Assembly (NCBI GenBank): GCA_029298735.1
Contig: JANSLP010000132.1
Location: 17,278 to 81,277, forward strand
DNA: 64,000 nt
From: Ophiostoma sp. CBS 140.51
Lineage: Eukaryota > Ascomycota > Sordariomycetes > Ophiostomatales > Ophiostomataceae
Direction of reading: 5' to 3'
The notes below the pieces were generated by a model. The model was not told where the DNA came from and did no database searches. It saw only the letters and a list, made by a program, of their open reading frames with translations. Made by a program: the position numbers and the translations under genes. Below are positions 1 through 11,865 of this stretch, piece after piece; within the stretch, counting starts at the first letter, position 1, and each line of letters starts with the position of its first letter.

Positions 1-979
1 GCGGAGCCCCTCGACTTTTGCTTCTTGTGGTGCGTCTCACGCGACCGCTTGGTGACGGATTGCTTCCTTGGCCGTGCAGGACCTAGAGGACGCTGCAACG
101 GGGGAAGAGTCGACGAGCGGCCGGGCGGTGAGCCAGAGAGAATGGACGGCAGAAGCTCGCGCTGCCGATTAAAGTTGTTAATACCTGGGAATGGCTCGCT
201 TGTGATATCAGGGTTCGTCATATGTATTGGGGGAAGCTCGATAGACGAGCGTGGCATGCGGCCTTTTTCTGTGTCAGACGTCCAGCCCTTGATTATGTTA
301 GTTTGCCATTCACAAATATACGGGTAAAATGAAGAAAAAGAAAAGGTAGACGCTTACATCTCCCATTGACAAACTTACCCCTTCATCCCATTCGCGATCG
401 AGTTTGTGCGTGTGCAACTGCGCCAAGGCGGCAGCCGCACTTGCGGCTGGGAGCGCAGACCCGGCAACGAATTCGTCGGGATTTCTTGGGACGCCCGGGG
501 CACCGTGCTTGATATCAAGCATGAACGGCTTGTTCTGGTTCTGATGCACGCCCCCATGGCTCATGGAGTGTTGCATTGGCGGGCCATTCAGGCCGGAGTT
601 GAGATTTCCGTGGCCGCTACCAGACATGCCGCCATGGACGGGGCCCGCATTTTGTTGACTTGGTGGGCGTTCACTTGGCGGGGTGTTGATCATGAGCAAG
701 AAGCTTTCTTCTGTGGCTGGAAGCTTCGAGATGTAGTGTTCGGGATGCGCACGACGGATATGCTCCTGCATAGAGCGATATCTCTTTTCCTGTGTTCGGA
801 CAATAGCCGTTAGTAAGGGATAAATAATTAAGGGGAGAAGAAAGCAAAAACTGTCAATCACTTACACCGATGCATCGCTTGCGACAACTTGAGCCATCCT
901 GATTTCTCAAGGGGCAGACGACTTCATTGTTCGAGTCGGAGATGGAAAAGGAAGAAGTGAGAGAAGCTCTGGGCGGCAT
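1..979 (-). CDS. C2H2 zinc-finger-like conserved fungal protein, cut by left window edge
   Basis: The gene runs off the left edge, so its C-terminus is missing. I read three exons: 979-866 (38 residues, starting MPPRAS), 789-379 (137 residues) and about 287 to 1. Exon 1 ends at a clean GTAAGT donor and exon 2 begins after CAG, both in phase 0, joining ...CRKRCIG to EKRYRSMQEHIRRAHPEHY. The pair of Cys residues in VVCPL and SCRKRC plus the two His in the RRAHPEH region form a zinc-finger-like unit near residues 20-55. The segment SKLPATEESFLLMINTPP is strongly conserved in this filamentous-fungal family as I remember it. Exon 3 continues WTSDTEKGRM and then a basic, Ser/Pro-rich region. The acceptor of intron 2 appears to be AAG preceded by CTAAC, because the CAG 17 bases further downstream is out of phase. 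The function is unknown; a nucleic-acid-binding role is only inferred. Confidence 0.8.
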
Positions 980-2339
980 CTTGACCCCACCATGCAATGA
1001 CGATTTAGGGGAGAAATGTGTGCCTTTTTGTTGGTTTAAGGTCCTGGCGACAATATGTAATTGATCGCACGTCTAGAAGAAAAATAAGCCGTTCTAGAGA
1101 TTCTAGAAAGCTTGCAGCTCCGTTCGCGCGGGGAAAACGTCGAAAAGAAAGCTGTTGTATCGCTTATCGCGTTCGAAATTGCCAAATGGTTGATTGAAAT
1201 ACAAGCACCAGCAGCGGGGTGATTTTTTGTGGTGGTACTTCTCGCGATAATAGCTTCCTGATAAGACGAGAGCAGAAGGCGGTGACGGTAGTGGCGGTTG
1301 GTGTTCATATAAGTAATGTTGACAACGTTCAACGTCGGCCGGTAAAAATAACGGTGGCTTCGCGTCAAACGTCACGAAACGGCCGGTGATTGTGAGAAAT
1401 TGTCACAACCAAAGTTAAAAAGGACGTTTAAAAAGGTCCCGCGATTGAGACAAGCAAGCGTCGACTCAAGCGTCACCTGCGATGGTTGTAGTGGTGTGAA
1501 TCGCGCCGATGATAATTTGGGGTGAGCCTGTAGCAGTGCCGCGAAGGGATGACCAGCTGACGAAGTGTGGTGGTGGATTGGTAAGTGGCTGGCGATAGGC
1601 AAACTGAAAGAGCTGTAGCTGTTGCTGGCGCATTAGACGATAGGAATGCGGCCGTTGAAAATATTGCAATGCGATTCAGCAATATATGTGAGTTGTAAGA
1701 GTTGAAAAAAGAAAAAAGAAAGGACGAGTTAGAAGAGACGACAGAGAAGGTAAAAAAGAGACAAGCTTTGCGTGTGCGAGCCGTGCTTGTGTTCGTGCGC
1801 GGATCTCGGTTCCGTTCTCTATTTGCTGGTTGCTTGTCTTGTCTAGGCAAAGTAGTCTGGGTCGTCGAAAGTGGCGGTGTTTCGTTACGGGCGGCAGAGC
1901 GAAGAAAGGGAGAGCGACGGGGGATGGATGATGAGCGGAAGCTCCAAGCTCCTGGATTGCTTTGCTTTGCTTGCTTTGAAAAAGTTGCGGGAAACAAAAA
2001 GAAAGAGAAGGAGCTGGACTCTTGGTTACCAGTTCAATCGTTCTTTTTTGAGTTTCTGGGGTTGTAACAAAAAGCGTTTCGGAGAACGTGAGCGGCAAGT
2101 GGTTCCAGTGGTAAGGCGGGCCGCGTCGAGAAACAAAAAAGCTGAGCTGGCGAGGATCAAGTCGAGTCAAGGTCAAAGGGAGCTCTGGGGTTGACGGTCT
2201 CGACCAAGAAAGGCAACCCGGATGAGGGGAACTATGTTGAAGATGCTTTTGCAAATTTGAAAGGGCTGAAGTGTAACTTATGCGGGTTTGTAAGGCGTTG
2301 TGGGTGAGATAAAGAGATAAAGAGCCATGAAAGAGACGC

Positions 2340-2372
2340 GAGGGGGGAAGAGAGGGGGGAAGAGAGGGGAAG
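2340..2372 (+). repeat. Polypurine run with G-tracts
   Basis: This is an uninterrupted run of A and G containing two blocks of six G and one of four G, inside a broader purine-rich region upstream of the zinc-finger-like gene. Such tracts can form triplex DNA or simply mark a CT-rich leader on the other strand. Confidence 0.6.
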
Positions 2373-4202
2373 TCGTAGAGAGAATTGCTGCCCGGTATAA
2401 GGTGTCTGGAGAGGTAGGACGGGCGGCTGCGTGAAGCAATTCGAGAAGAGAAAAAAGGTTGTGAAAAAAAGAGTTTGTCGATGGGAAGAAAGGAAGAAGG
2501 GGAAAGGTGTGGAAAGAAGATTAGAAAAAGAAGTTACGGTGCACAGAAGAGCAATAGCAGCAGTACGAGTACATTAGGAAAGAGCAATAGCACAGTAGCA
2601 AGCACCCGGTATGGGAAGACCGAGGAGAGGAAGGAGCAATGAGCAACGAGAGTGGCCAGGCCGAAAGCAGCGATAAAAGATAATGAGGCAGGTGGGACCC
2701 AGAAAAAAGAGGGCGAATGAGGAGCACAAGGAAAGAGCAAAGGGGGGGCGTGTGTGGAAGAAAGGAACAAGAGAAACAAGGGGAGCAAAGTGAGCAAAGT
2801 TATGACAAAAGGACGAGGTCAAGAGGCAAAGAGGGAAAGAGGGGTGTGCGTTGAGAAAAAAAGACAAGAAGGCGAGAACGACCGGGCCAGTCGAGAAAGA
2901 GTAGAAAGAGGGCAACAGCTAAAAGCGAAACAAAAAGAGAAAGAGCAGAGCAAAAAGCAAGGACAAGGAAGCAGTTACTACCGAGAGGGAAAGAGACGGA
3001 GGTGGCTCGAGGTGGGAAGGAACGGACGGCGTGAAAGAGCTAGACCAAGTCACAAGGTCGGTCGGTCGAGTTAGCGGTTTGGCGGTTGCATGGCTCAGCG
3101 GCTCAGCGAAAGGCGGTGGGAGCATCCAAGCTGTGAGCAACGAAGGGAGGTGTTTCTACTGGTGCAACTGCACATGGTCACACGGAGCTCTATACATACT
3201 CTTCGAGAGGAACAAATGGGGCCAGACCAAAGCGGAACGGGGGGTATTGGCCAGGCCAGGCCATACTGAAGTGGACGCACCGTGGGCGGCCGTTATGTGC
3301 AGTAATTGGGGGACGCTGGATTGGATATTAACTACAAGGTGGACAAAGAGAGAGAAACAGCTTCAGCGGAGCCAGAGGGAAGGTGCTCTAGGTAGAAAGG
3401 GTGGGGACGGGACAGGGAAGGAAGGAAAGAGAGGGACCTCCAAAGAAAGACGAGCAAATGCAGAAGTGGGCGGCAGGTGACAGCTCTGCGGGAAGGCGCA
3501 TTTTGCGGGTTCGAGTCGCAGCTTCCATTTTGCAGCTACTTCTTTGGCGGGCAAAAAGAATAAAAAACGGAGACTGCGACAGAAAGAGAGGGGAGGTGGC
3601 GGGGAGGGGGGTGTAGTTTTAAACTAGAAGTAAAGTGTTCTTCGAGCGGGATAGAGAGGGGAGGAGAGGAAAAGAAGGGAGTTATTCAAGGAACAGAGAG
3701 GGAAGGGGCGACCCAAATGCACAGAACGTTACGGCTGCATGGGTCTGCCGTTTGGCTAATAAAACAGCATCAATGCAGGCAATTAAGAAGGAATGGGAGG
3801 GTTTACCACGGACCAGAGCAGCAGGCGACGATTATTACACGGACGTGGGAGAGAAGACGGGAATGGTGGGAGGATATGCAGCACAGCTGAGGAGAGGGGA
3901 AAGGGTAGCAGTGAGAGCGAGCAGAAGCGAGAACAATGGTCAATGAAGGGGAGGGGCAGCGAGAAGGAACAGGGGCCCCGAGGAGCAAGCTGGAGCAAGA
4001 GAGCAAAATGCACTGATGCAGAGAGAGAAAGAGCAGGAGAGCAGGAGCAAGGGGAGCTTGGATGTCGTCAGGTCTGCGAGGGGGTGTGTGGGTGGCTGAG
4101 TGGGAGGGGGGTGCACGAGGCAAAGGAAGGAGCAGGGGGTGGATTCATGGCAGGGAAAGAGCTGTGCTCTGTGCTCTGGAACAAATGCGAACAAATGACC
4201 TG

Positions 4203-4216
4203 ACGGAGTACTCCGT
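4203..4216. repeat. 14-bp perfect palindrome containing the recurrent motif
   Basis: ACGGAGTACTCCGT reads the same on both strands and overlaps an exact TACTCCGTA at 4209-4217. It lies in the long gene-free stretch upstream of the zinc-finger-like gene. Confidence 0.75.
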
Positions 4217-7200
4217 ACGGCAAGAAGGCAAAGCTGAAGGTTCGTTCCTTCCTTTTCTTGACACATGGCCGAGCTCTGGGCAAAGCATGGCAATCGGCCC
4301 TGAACTAGCTATATGTTGCACTCTTTTCTGCCTTTTTTATTTTGCCTTTTTGGACGGCGAGGTCGAGAAGAAAAGGAAAGAAGAAGAAAAGCATTTCCAA
4401 CGACTCGTTTTGTCGAATAGATAACCGTGGGAAAAGGGGACCTGGGGCCTGTCACTTTAGATCCTTGGGGGCCCTGAAGGCGTCAGTTTTTTTTTTCTTC
4501 TTTTCTTTTCGGTTTCTCCTTCGCTCCTGCGCTGTTGGGGAAAAGCGGCAGAAAGAACTCCCCAAGCGGGGACCCGAAGGCATCGGAGCCAGCAATTGGG
4601 TAGCGGCAAAAAGAAAGGAAAAAAAAGAAGAGAAAGAAAAGCAGTAAAAATGTCAAAATGATTCAAGGGAGGAGGTTGCTGATTGGCCAGCTAGAAAGCA
4701 AAGCTTGAGCTTGCAAGCCTCCAATGCATTCCAGAGGCGAGTCTGTTTTTTGTCGTTTTCTTGCCTGTCTGCACCCCCTGTAACGGGCAAGTCTCGAACA
4801 GGTATTAGTTGGTTTTCTAGAGAGCTTATGACTCTTTCTATTTTCCCTGCCATCAATCAGTAAGTCGGCCAAAATGAGCTCCGAGAGGATGGAGCTACGA
4901 GCTACATGCTCGCTACCTCTCGGAGGTGGCAAAGAAAGGTCAGCCTTCAGATAGGTCCCAAGCCAGGTCCCCATTTTCCGTGGACCTTTGGACCTTTTTC
5001 TCGACCTCAATTGTCCAGTCCCAGAACTATGGAATCCCAATCGATGTCAGACCGCGGGAGGCGCAATCAATCGATCGAGCCAATGTGAAGGGCTTACTGT
5101 CATTTGTCGTTCTGTTTTGCTTTTCTTTAAATAGCTACAAATTGTGTCTCTTACTCTCTTGCCTCATTCGCTCCTGCCCTCTTTGCATATTGATTCTTCA
5201 GCTGAGGCAGGTACGTACCTCAAGGCCAGACAAGTTATGGACCGTAGCCTTCTGGACCGAATAGGGAAGGACCTCGCGCCGATGCCGCGAAAGTCAAGAA
5301 GAAGAAAAGAAGAAAAATAAAATAAATAAAGAGGAAAAAGACCCAGTCTCTCGGTGGCGCTCTCCGCCTCTGGTTTTCTCCAGCAGCTTCATTGGCGGAG
5401 CCCAAAGCTAGGACAGAGAAGAAAAAAAGAACGTAAAACAAGAGAAGGGGGGAAAAATCAAATACACCACAAGGCTCCACTACGAAAGGCATCCAGGCGG
5501 GGAGACAAACTTTTTTTTTCTCTTTTTCCGTGCAAAGAAGAAAAAAACCGACAAGGGAAAGGGTAACAAAGAAAAAACGCGGGAAAATGGTGAGGCAGGC
5601 TGAAAGGTCGAGGCAGACGAAGACCGGCAGTGGGTCCTTTACTGCGTACTGGATCCGCTTTGCTGGAGAGACCTATCTGAAAAGGGAAGTTTCGCTGTTT
5701 CTCGTATGGAGCCTTCCGGGCAGGCTCACATGCTTCATTCACACTTGTTACTCGCAGCCCGCAGCCCGCAGAAAAAAAGGCCCCGCGCCCGCCATTTTGA
5801 TCCTTCTCTCTTTTTTTTCACAGCGTTCTCCTCTTTCCTTGTTAAGCTACGAAAGCTACAACGGGGCGGCTCCTGCCAATGACTGCAACGGTGTTACGAG
5901 TACCGTCTCCTGTCTCTTGGGGATATCCACTTTTTCTTCATTTCTGGCGATGTCGGAGCTTGGAGCTATATTACCCTTGCAACCGCCGGCGCCGCCAGCG
6001 ACAGAGACTGCAAGTTTCGAACTTGCCAGCCTGCCAAACCTCTTGTCACCGCCGCCACCGCCTTCTTGTTGTGGTCATCTGCTGCCTTTCAGTCTTTTCT
6101 TCCCCACCGCCCACCAAAGTGAAACCACGCAGCTCGATATCTTGGGCGCTTCTGATAAGCAAAAAAGGTCCACCAGAGGTACAAACTGCCGGACCCAGCC
6201 TGCCTCTTGTTCGTTCATTCGATAGATGGCTTCGGTTCACAGGTCACAATATCGGTGTTGGTTGGTTGTCAAGACTCTTCAGGCACACTGGACGTTAACT
6301 CGTCCTTAGCATTTTTGTGCATTTTCAATTCCTCGTACCTTTGCCCCTTATTCCTCATTTTGTGCACGTTTTCCATCAACCGACCGAGAAAAGCGCGTGC
6401 AGTCGGTTGGCTTTAGAAAGAAATAGTGAGAAATAGACTCCGTGTTGCCACTCGCCTCCGGGCTATCGGGCCTCACTTTTCGAACTGCCATTTTTACGAA
6501 TGACCGATTGATTTGCCTATTTGAGCCATGTATCATTTTCACCTTTACTGTTAAATGGGAAACTGCAATTGGCAATCGGACAGCTATCTTTGATTGTCTC
6601 GTCTCGGTGGTTACGCGTTTTTCTTTTCTTTGTTCAAACCGACTATGCTTCTGGCGGCGGCCCCTCTTTTCCTCTTTCTCTCTAAACTCTCTTTTTGGAT
6701 GCGTGATTCCGCTTGACTTTTCCGCCCAACAAACAGCTGCATTGTTGCCCAAGTCCTAGCCAAGACAAACTGAAATGGCAAAAGCTCACTGGAGCTGTTT
6801 TTATCTTTTCATTTTCTTTCTTTGCAATTTTTTTGCTCGGGCTTGACCGAAATCACTTTGCCATTTCGCTCTGCCTTTTTGCCGTTTTGGCTTGATGTCT
6901 GTGGCGGCGGGGACCCTGCCATTGTTTCTCTTTTCCCCTTCTTTCTTCTTTTCTGTTTGTTCGTTCCCGGCATCCTGGTTCTGCCTGTCTCGCTCCCTGC
7001 TCTCTCTCTCCTTCTTTTGGACGACTGTACTTTCTTCTTTCACCCATTCCCTTTACCTCGTTTTGTCTCCTTGTCTATCCCTTCTTCGGCTGCCTGCATT
7101 GCCCTGTCCACAAGGCTGAACCTAAACATAGGCAACAGAAGCACAATGACGATGCTTCGCATGCACTGGGACGTCGACAAAAGAGAGAAGTCGGTCTAGG

Positions 7201-7553
7201 AGGAAGCTTTTGAAACAACTTCACCGCCAAAATGAACCATATGTCGTGAAATCTAGCAGAGAGCTTGATGGAGGTCCCCATTTAAAATGCGTCAAATGCG
7301 CCCCCAAAAAAATTGGGAAGCTGCCCCAAGCTCCCCTTTCCATTTTTCTTTTTTTCTCCAGCGAGAGGACGTCATGCAGAAGGAGATGAAAGGGGAAAGG
7401 AAAAGCTTTGGGATTCTTTTGAGTGAGGGGGTGTGAATAATTGAATAATACCCGGTTAAATTCCACGGCTCTGATTGGCTGATGGTCTCCCACGATCGTC
7501 CTGCAAAATGCACCCAGACGCCCAAACAAAGGAAAAAAGTCCCAAACTCCCAG

Positions 7554-7597
7554 AGCTGAGCTGAGGAAGCTGAGGAAGCTGAGGAAGCTGAAGAAGC
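7554..7597 (+). repeat. Short 9-bp minisatellite
   Basis: Four nearly perfect copies of a GAGGAAGCT-like unit stand in tandem, the last diverging to GAAGAAGCT. The tract lies in non-coding DNA with no recognised gene across it. On the minus strand it gives a Ser-Ala repeat in an otherwise random-looking frame. Confidence 0.6.
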
Positions 7598-8155
7598 TCT
7601 CTTTTTTGGTGCGCAGTAATTATATCCAATCTTTGTGTCGAACTGAAGGCATTCAATCATAGAGCACTCATTTTCCCAAACGGGGAAGCTTCGACAGAGC
7701 TTGGCAACGATCCCTTGTAAGCTCTCGAGAACTTTGCAAAGGAAGGTGCATCGTGACGACACTTTAACGTACGATTTGAGCTGTTCCTTCTTCAGCAAGC
7801 CAGAGCACATTCCTTCAACTTATAGGCGGCATCGCTGAGTGCAGATGGAGAACTGTTCGAAAACAAATACTTGCTGACTCACTCACTGATTGTTCAAGAA
7901 GCGTCTCACTCAAAACTCGCAATATTTGCATGAAATAAAATCGAATTTTGCCTGTATATATTTCTTTCCGATATGGAAAAACCCCAAAATCAACGAGAAA
8001 CCAGGAAATAAAATAATAAACGGATGCAATTGAATGGCAAAAAATATGCCACCCGAAATTGGGCAACCTTCACCAGAAAAAGGACAAGAAGAGGGTATCT
8101 TCGTTCATAAAAGGGTTGTTGAAGATAAAAGGGCAGGAAAGACGAACGAGGTAGC

Positions 8156-9538
8156 CTAATAGGCCCCCGGCGGCTGGTTCTTGCCGTCATCGACAATCAT
8201 AACGCGCCGGATCTGCCGCAAGAACTCGGACACAAAGTCCTCAAAGTTGATGGTGATAAAACCGTCGCGGTCGTCGTCGTACTTTTTGAACGTGTCGGTC
8301 ATGCGCTTGAGCGTGATGCACGACTGCATGAATAGGTCGAAAGTGATAACACCGCGGTTCTCGCGATCGTAGTTTTTGAAGAGAAACTCAATGAAACCGT
8401 CAGACAGGCGGTACTGGAAAGAAACCAAGGTGTTCTTGAACTCGTCCATGGAGATGTTGCCGCTGCGGTCGGTGTCGAAGCGGTTGAAGATGGTGCGCCA
8501 GCGGTCCAGAAACTGCCACAGCCCCACAAACTCCTGGAAGTTGAGGTCGCCGCTACGGTCGGCATCAAACATGCGCACCATCATGTTGACGGTGTAAGTG
8601 TCAAACTTGGTGCGGTCGCTGTTGACGAGATTTTCGGCGAGCTGCTTCTCGGTGATGTAACCGACGCCTACTGTTGTTAGCGGTGGGATACCAATACGGC
8701 CTGGCCAAGTTGAGGGGGTGGAACGTACGGTGAGTATCCAGTCCATCAAAGATGGTCCGGAGCTGGTCCGTGGTCAGCTCCTCGTCGCCCTGGAACATGA
8801 CGCGCGACGCCGGGCTCTGGGGGGCAGGTGACATGGTCGTGGGTGGTTGCGGGGAGCGGGGCGGCATCGGAGAGCGGGGTGGTGGTTGCATGTTGGCGCC
8901 GGCGCGGGGCCCACTCGGCAAGCCTACACGACCCGGCCCGCCACCACCACCGCTGTTGTACCCGTCACGCGGCGGGACCCCAGGCGAGTGCGGCCGTGCG
9001 TTTTGTTGGTACAGAGGCTCGGGCTGCCGCCTCGGTGGTGCTTGCTGCTGCTGCGGTTGTGCATATTGGGGTTGCTGGGGTTGGTGGTACTGAGGCTGTT
9101 GCTGCTGCGGACGGAAGTTCTGCTGCTGGGGCGGCGGAGACCGGTAACCACCTGGTGGCTGCTGCTGCTGCTGCTGCGGTGGCGGCTGGCTGGTATTAAC
9201 CTTGTCACCTCCTTTCTGTAGTCCGGCGCATGTTAGCAAGCTGTTTGTGTTGGTCAAGGCGCAGTATTTGGCCCGTAGGCGCATCACGGCGCATAACATG
9301 AGCGATATGGTATGACGTTGATAAGAGGAAACTTGCCTTCTCGGGCTCGGCAAACCTATCGGGGAGCCCGTCGTTAGCATGTGGCTACATCAAGAAGAGA
9401 GACGCACTTTGCGCCGGCAGAAGCTATTCCTCTTGTCCAAGGACCGCAAGGCTGCGCATCCACCAAGAGGGATGGATGATGGCGACTAGAAACTTACCAC
9501 GGAAGCGCGTCCGGGTTGTTGGGGTTATGATAAGCCAT
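8156..9538 (-). CDS. Penta-EF-hand calcium-binding protein (Pef1/ALG-2/peflin family)
   Basis: Four exons, 9538-9498, 9355-9337, 9215-8729 and 8667-8156, give 352 residues. Residues 20-165 are rich in Gln, Pro, Gly and Tyr, as in peflin-type N-termini. Five EF-hand loops follow: EF1 at 180-191 (DTHRVGYI..., degenerate), EF2 at 217-228 (DADRSGDLNFQE, canonical), EF3 at 247-258 (DTDRSGNISMDE, canonical), EF4 at 283-294 (degenerate) and EF5 from 313, which in this family mediates dimerisation. The family acts as calcium-dependent adaptors in vesicle traffic and membrane repair, and the yeast member Pef1 acts in polarised growth; that role here is inferred. Intron 2 uses a GC donor (GCAAGT) and exon 2 is only 19 nt. 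The last intron ends in CAGTAG, and only use of the second AG keeps the EF1 loop at 12 residues. Start chosen: first ATG before MAYHNPNN. Confidence 0.92.
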
Positions 9539-11865
9539 TGGAGGCAATCGAAAAGCTCACTCGTCGCTCGTATTGGCGTGAGAGCGAAGGTCGATTGTGC
9601 TGAGATGTCGGTTAACCTTATCGTGTCTTCTTCGAGAGAATAGAAGTGAGAGTCGCTTTCGCGAAAAAAAGTTCAGGCAGCTATGCGTTCGGACAGGTTC
9701 GGCCCAAGGAGCGATGCTGAGGGCCCGAAGAGTAGGAAAGCCCCTGGCGTTCTCTGAAGGGGGTAGTTCGAACGTTTCAGAGCTGTGTACGGAGTACTGC
9801 GCCGCTGGCCTGGCCGAAGATGGAAAAGGACACTGTAAGACGATTGTAGTATCTTACGTCGAACGCTGAGGCGTCTCGTAGGATGCAAGGTGACACTGGG
9901 ATGTGGTCGTGGCTTGGATTTGTGATCGTGAGAGTCGTCTGTAGTTAAGTATGCCGTAAGAATGAGGCGAGGTGGGCAAGTGACGTCTTTTTGTTCAAGA
10001 AAAAGGAGATTGGGCAAACGTGTAGGAGAATAAAGGCGAAGAGCCGCACGCAGCGATATGATAAGAAACGTGCAAGTTCCAAAGTAAGGAGTCAAGAAGG
10101 AAAGAGAAAGAAACGTTTGGAGATAGACGAGGCAGTTTGGTCCTTCCCCCTTTGATTTCGATCCTTCGTTGCGCGTTCCTGCCTTCTCCTTTTGGGGGAA
10201 TGGTCGTCCTCTTGCAATGCTCCTTCCTGCCAGGAAAGCAGTGGAAGCCGGGCCAAATGGAGGGGTGACGTGGGGGAAAAAAGGCAACCACAGCAAGTGA
10301 CACAGCCAAACAGCAGGAGCGACGGAGAGTTATTTGAGCCTCCATAGCGCCTAACACAGTCTCCTTGTTCGGGGCAAGTGGAACTGGGCAGGGCAGGTGC
10401 GAGGGGCTTTTCACCAAAGAAGAAAGGGTTGGGAAGGAGCCTTGGAGTGCAAGTGCCTTGGCGACTCCATCAATACGACGACTGGCGAAATCGAGCGAGA
10501 CCGAATCAAAGGGCCCCTGCACTCATACAAGGCTTGGGAATATTTCCTTGCATTGTACGATTGTCTGCACTTTACAGTTTGGTGGCGGCCAGGCTGAGGC
10601 CGAACAAGAAGCAATACTAGATGAAAAGAGGTGCGTGCCGCGTGCTGCAGTGTTCAGCTGACGAGCTTCTGGGTCCAGAGGCTTTCTGGCGTGAGCCTTA
10701 CCAGTCTGATTGTTTGCCGCCTCGCGCTCCTGCCTTCGAATGTAAGAATAGAGGCTGCTGGCGCGGCATGCCGTGCATATAATATGTCTTGCTTCCCTGC
10801 CCATCGTTCCTGCCCGATTGACTTGGCTAAGACAGATTGCTGGCAAGAGGCGTCATGCGAGGCCGTCAGTCGCTCTTGCCAAGTTGGGTTCAAGTCATCT
10901 GTGCCATTTTGGGCATGCAGTGTTATTCTCGGCCTCGTGGAGACAAATACCCGCTAATGAGGCGGGCAAGGTATCGTGCGGGTTTCGTGCTGACCGCCAA
11001 GCCACGATAACTTTGTTCGTTCTTCCGTCTTGGCAGCGGGGAGCCCCTCCGGAAGATTGCGCAAGGCAGCCACGGCGTACAGGTTCTGAGGTGGGGGAAG
11101 GTCGCACAGCTGCCCCTCTCCCGGGGTTGGATCGGCGTTCCTGGCCGGGTGCCCTGTAAAATAGCTTCAGGTACATTTTACAGTTGGGTGTTCCTAAAAT
11201 AAGACCGTTGATGGCTGACCGCTGGCATTCAACGACCGTCCCATCGCTCTTTCTATATCTGTATCTGACCTTCTTACACAACTCGACCTTTGTATTTTGT
11301 CTGATGGTCGCTCTTTCTTATTCTTCTATTTTCAGCCCTTCACAGTCAGGACAGTGAGAAGAAGTAATGCGCTAAAGAAGAAAGAACGATCCGAACGTAG
11401 CCGGGCTGACTTGTAGCATTCAAATTGACCCCATTTTACAGTGTGTTATACTTTTGAGTAATATGCGGTGGAAGCTCTGGGGCCATCGAGCAGCAAATGG
11501 CGAAATCGCCCCTGAGCGCTAAACCTCCATCAAAACCGCATATCGCCATCTTTCTTCACCTTGTTGCGTGCCGTATTTCTCAGCTTTTCATACCTCAAAA
11601 CTCACTCCCACCTCGCACATCTCATTCTATATATAAACCACGAACATATCTCCCGCATTTATTGCTCTATTTGACTCGTTTTTGGTCATAGTTCACAGTT
11701 TCAAGCTGTCACTCTTCATACACAACAATCCGGTAGATCAGCATCCCCTGGACCAAACCTCGGCTTCGTTTGCATGAACCACGACTGTCTATAAAAAACT
11801 TCAAGAAACGGCATATTAGGCTTCTCGTTTATCCTTCTCCTCCATCTTCTTGCGCCCGATCTACC
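9539..11865. promoter_or_regulatory. Shared upstream region between divergent PEF and ChaC genes
   Basis: This 2.3 kb spacer separates two genes transcribed away from each other, so it must hold both promoters. It contains one exact TACGGAGTA at 9788-9796. A TATATAAA-like stretch at about 11627-11637 lies 230 bases before the ChaC start. Open frames here, for example 9673-10296 minus, show no recognisable family. Confidence 0.5.

Larger units (their letters stand above)
980..8155. other. Gene-free stretch, strongly strand-asymmetric
   Basis: I see no recognisable gene in these 7.2 kb. From about 1700 to 4160 the plus strand is purine-rich, so the minus strand is CT-rich. That is the usual look of a fungal promoter or leader for the minus-strand gene that starts at 979. 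From about 5780 to 7110 the bias flips and the plus strand becomes CT-rich, yet no plus-strand gene follows. Open frames here, for example 5530-6225 plus and 7292-7810 minus, look like by-products of the base skew. There is a 33-nt pure purine run at 2340-2372 and a short 9-bp tandem repeat near 7554-7597. Confidence 0.6.

Noticed and set aside
5530..6225. 231-codon plus-strand frame
   Set aside because: Composition follows the base skew (poly-Lys start, then Ser/Leu/Pro). No motif, no family resemblance.
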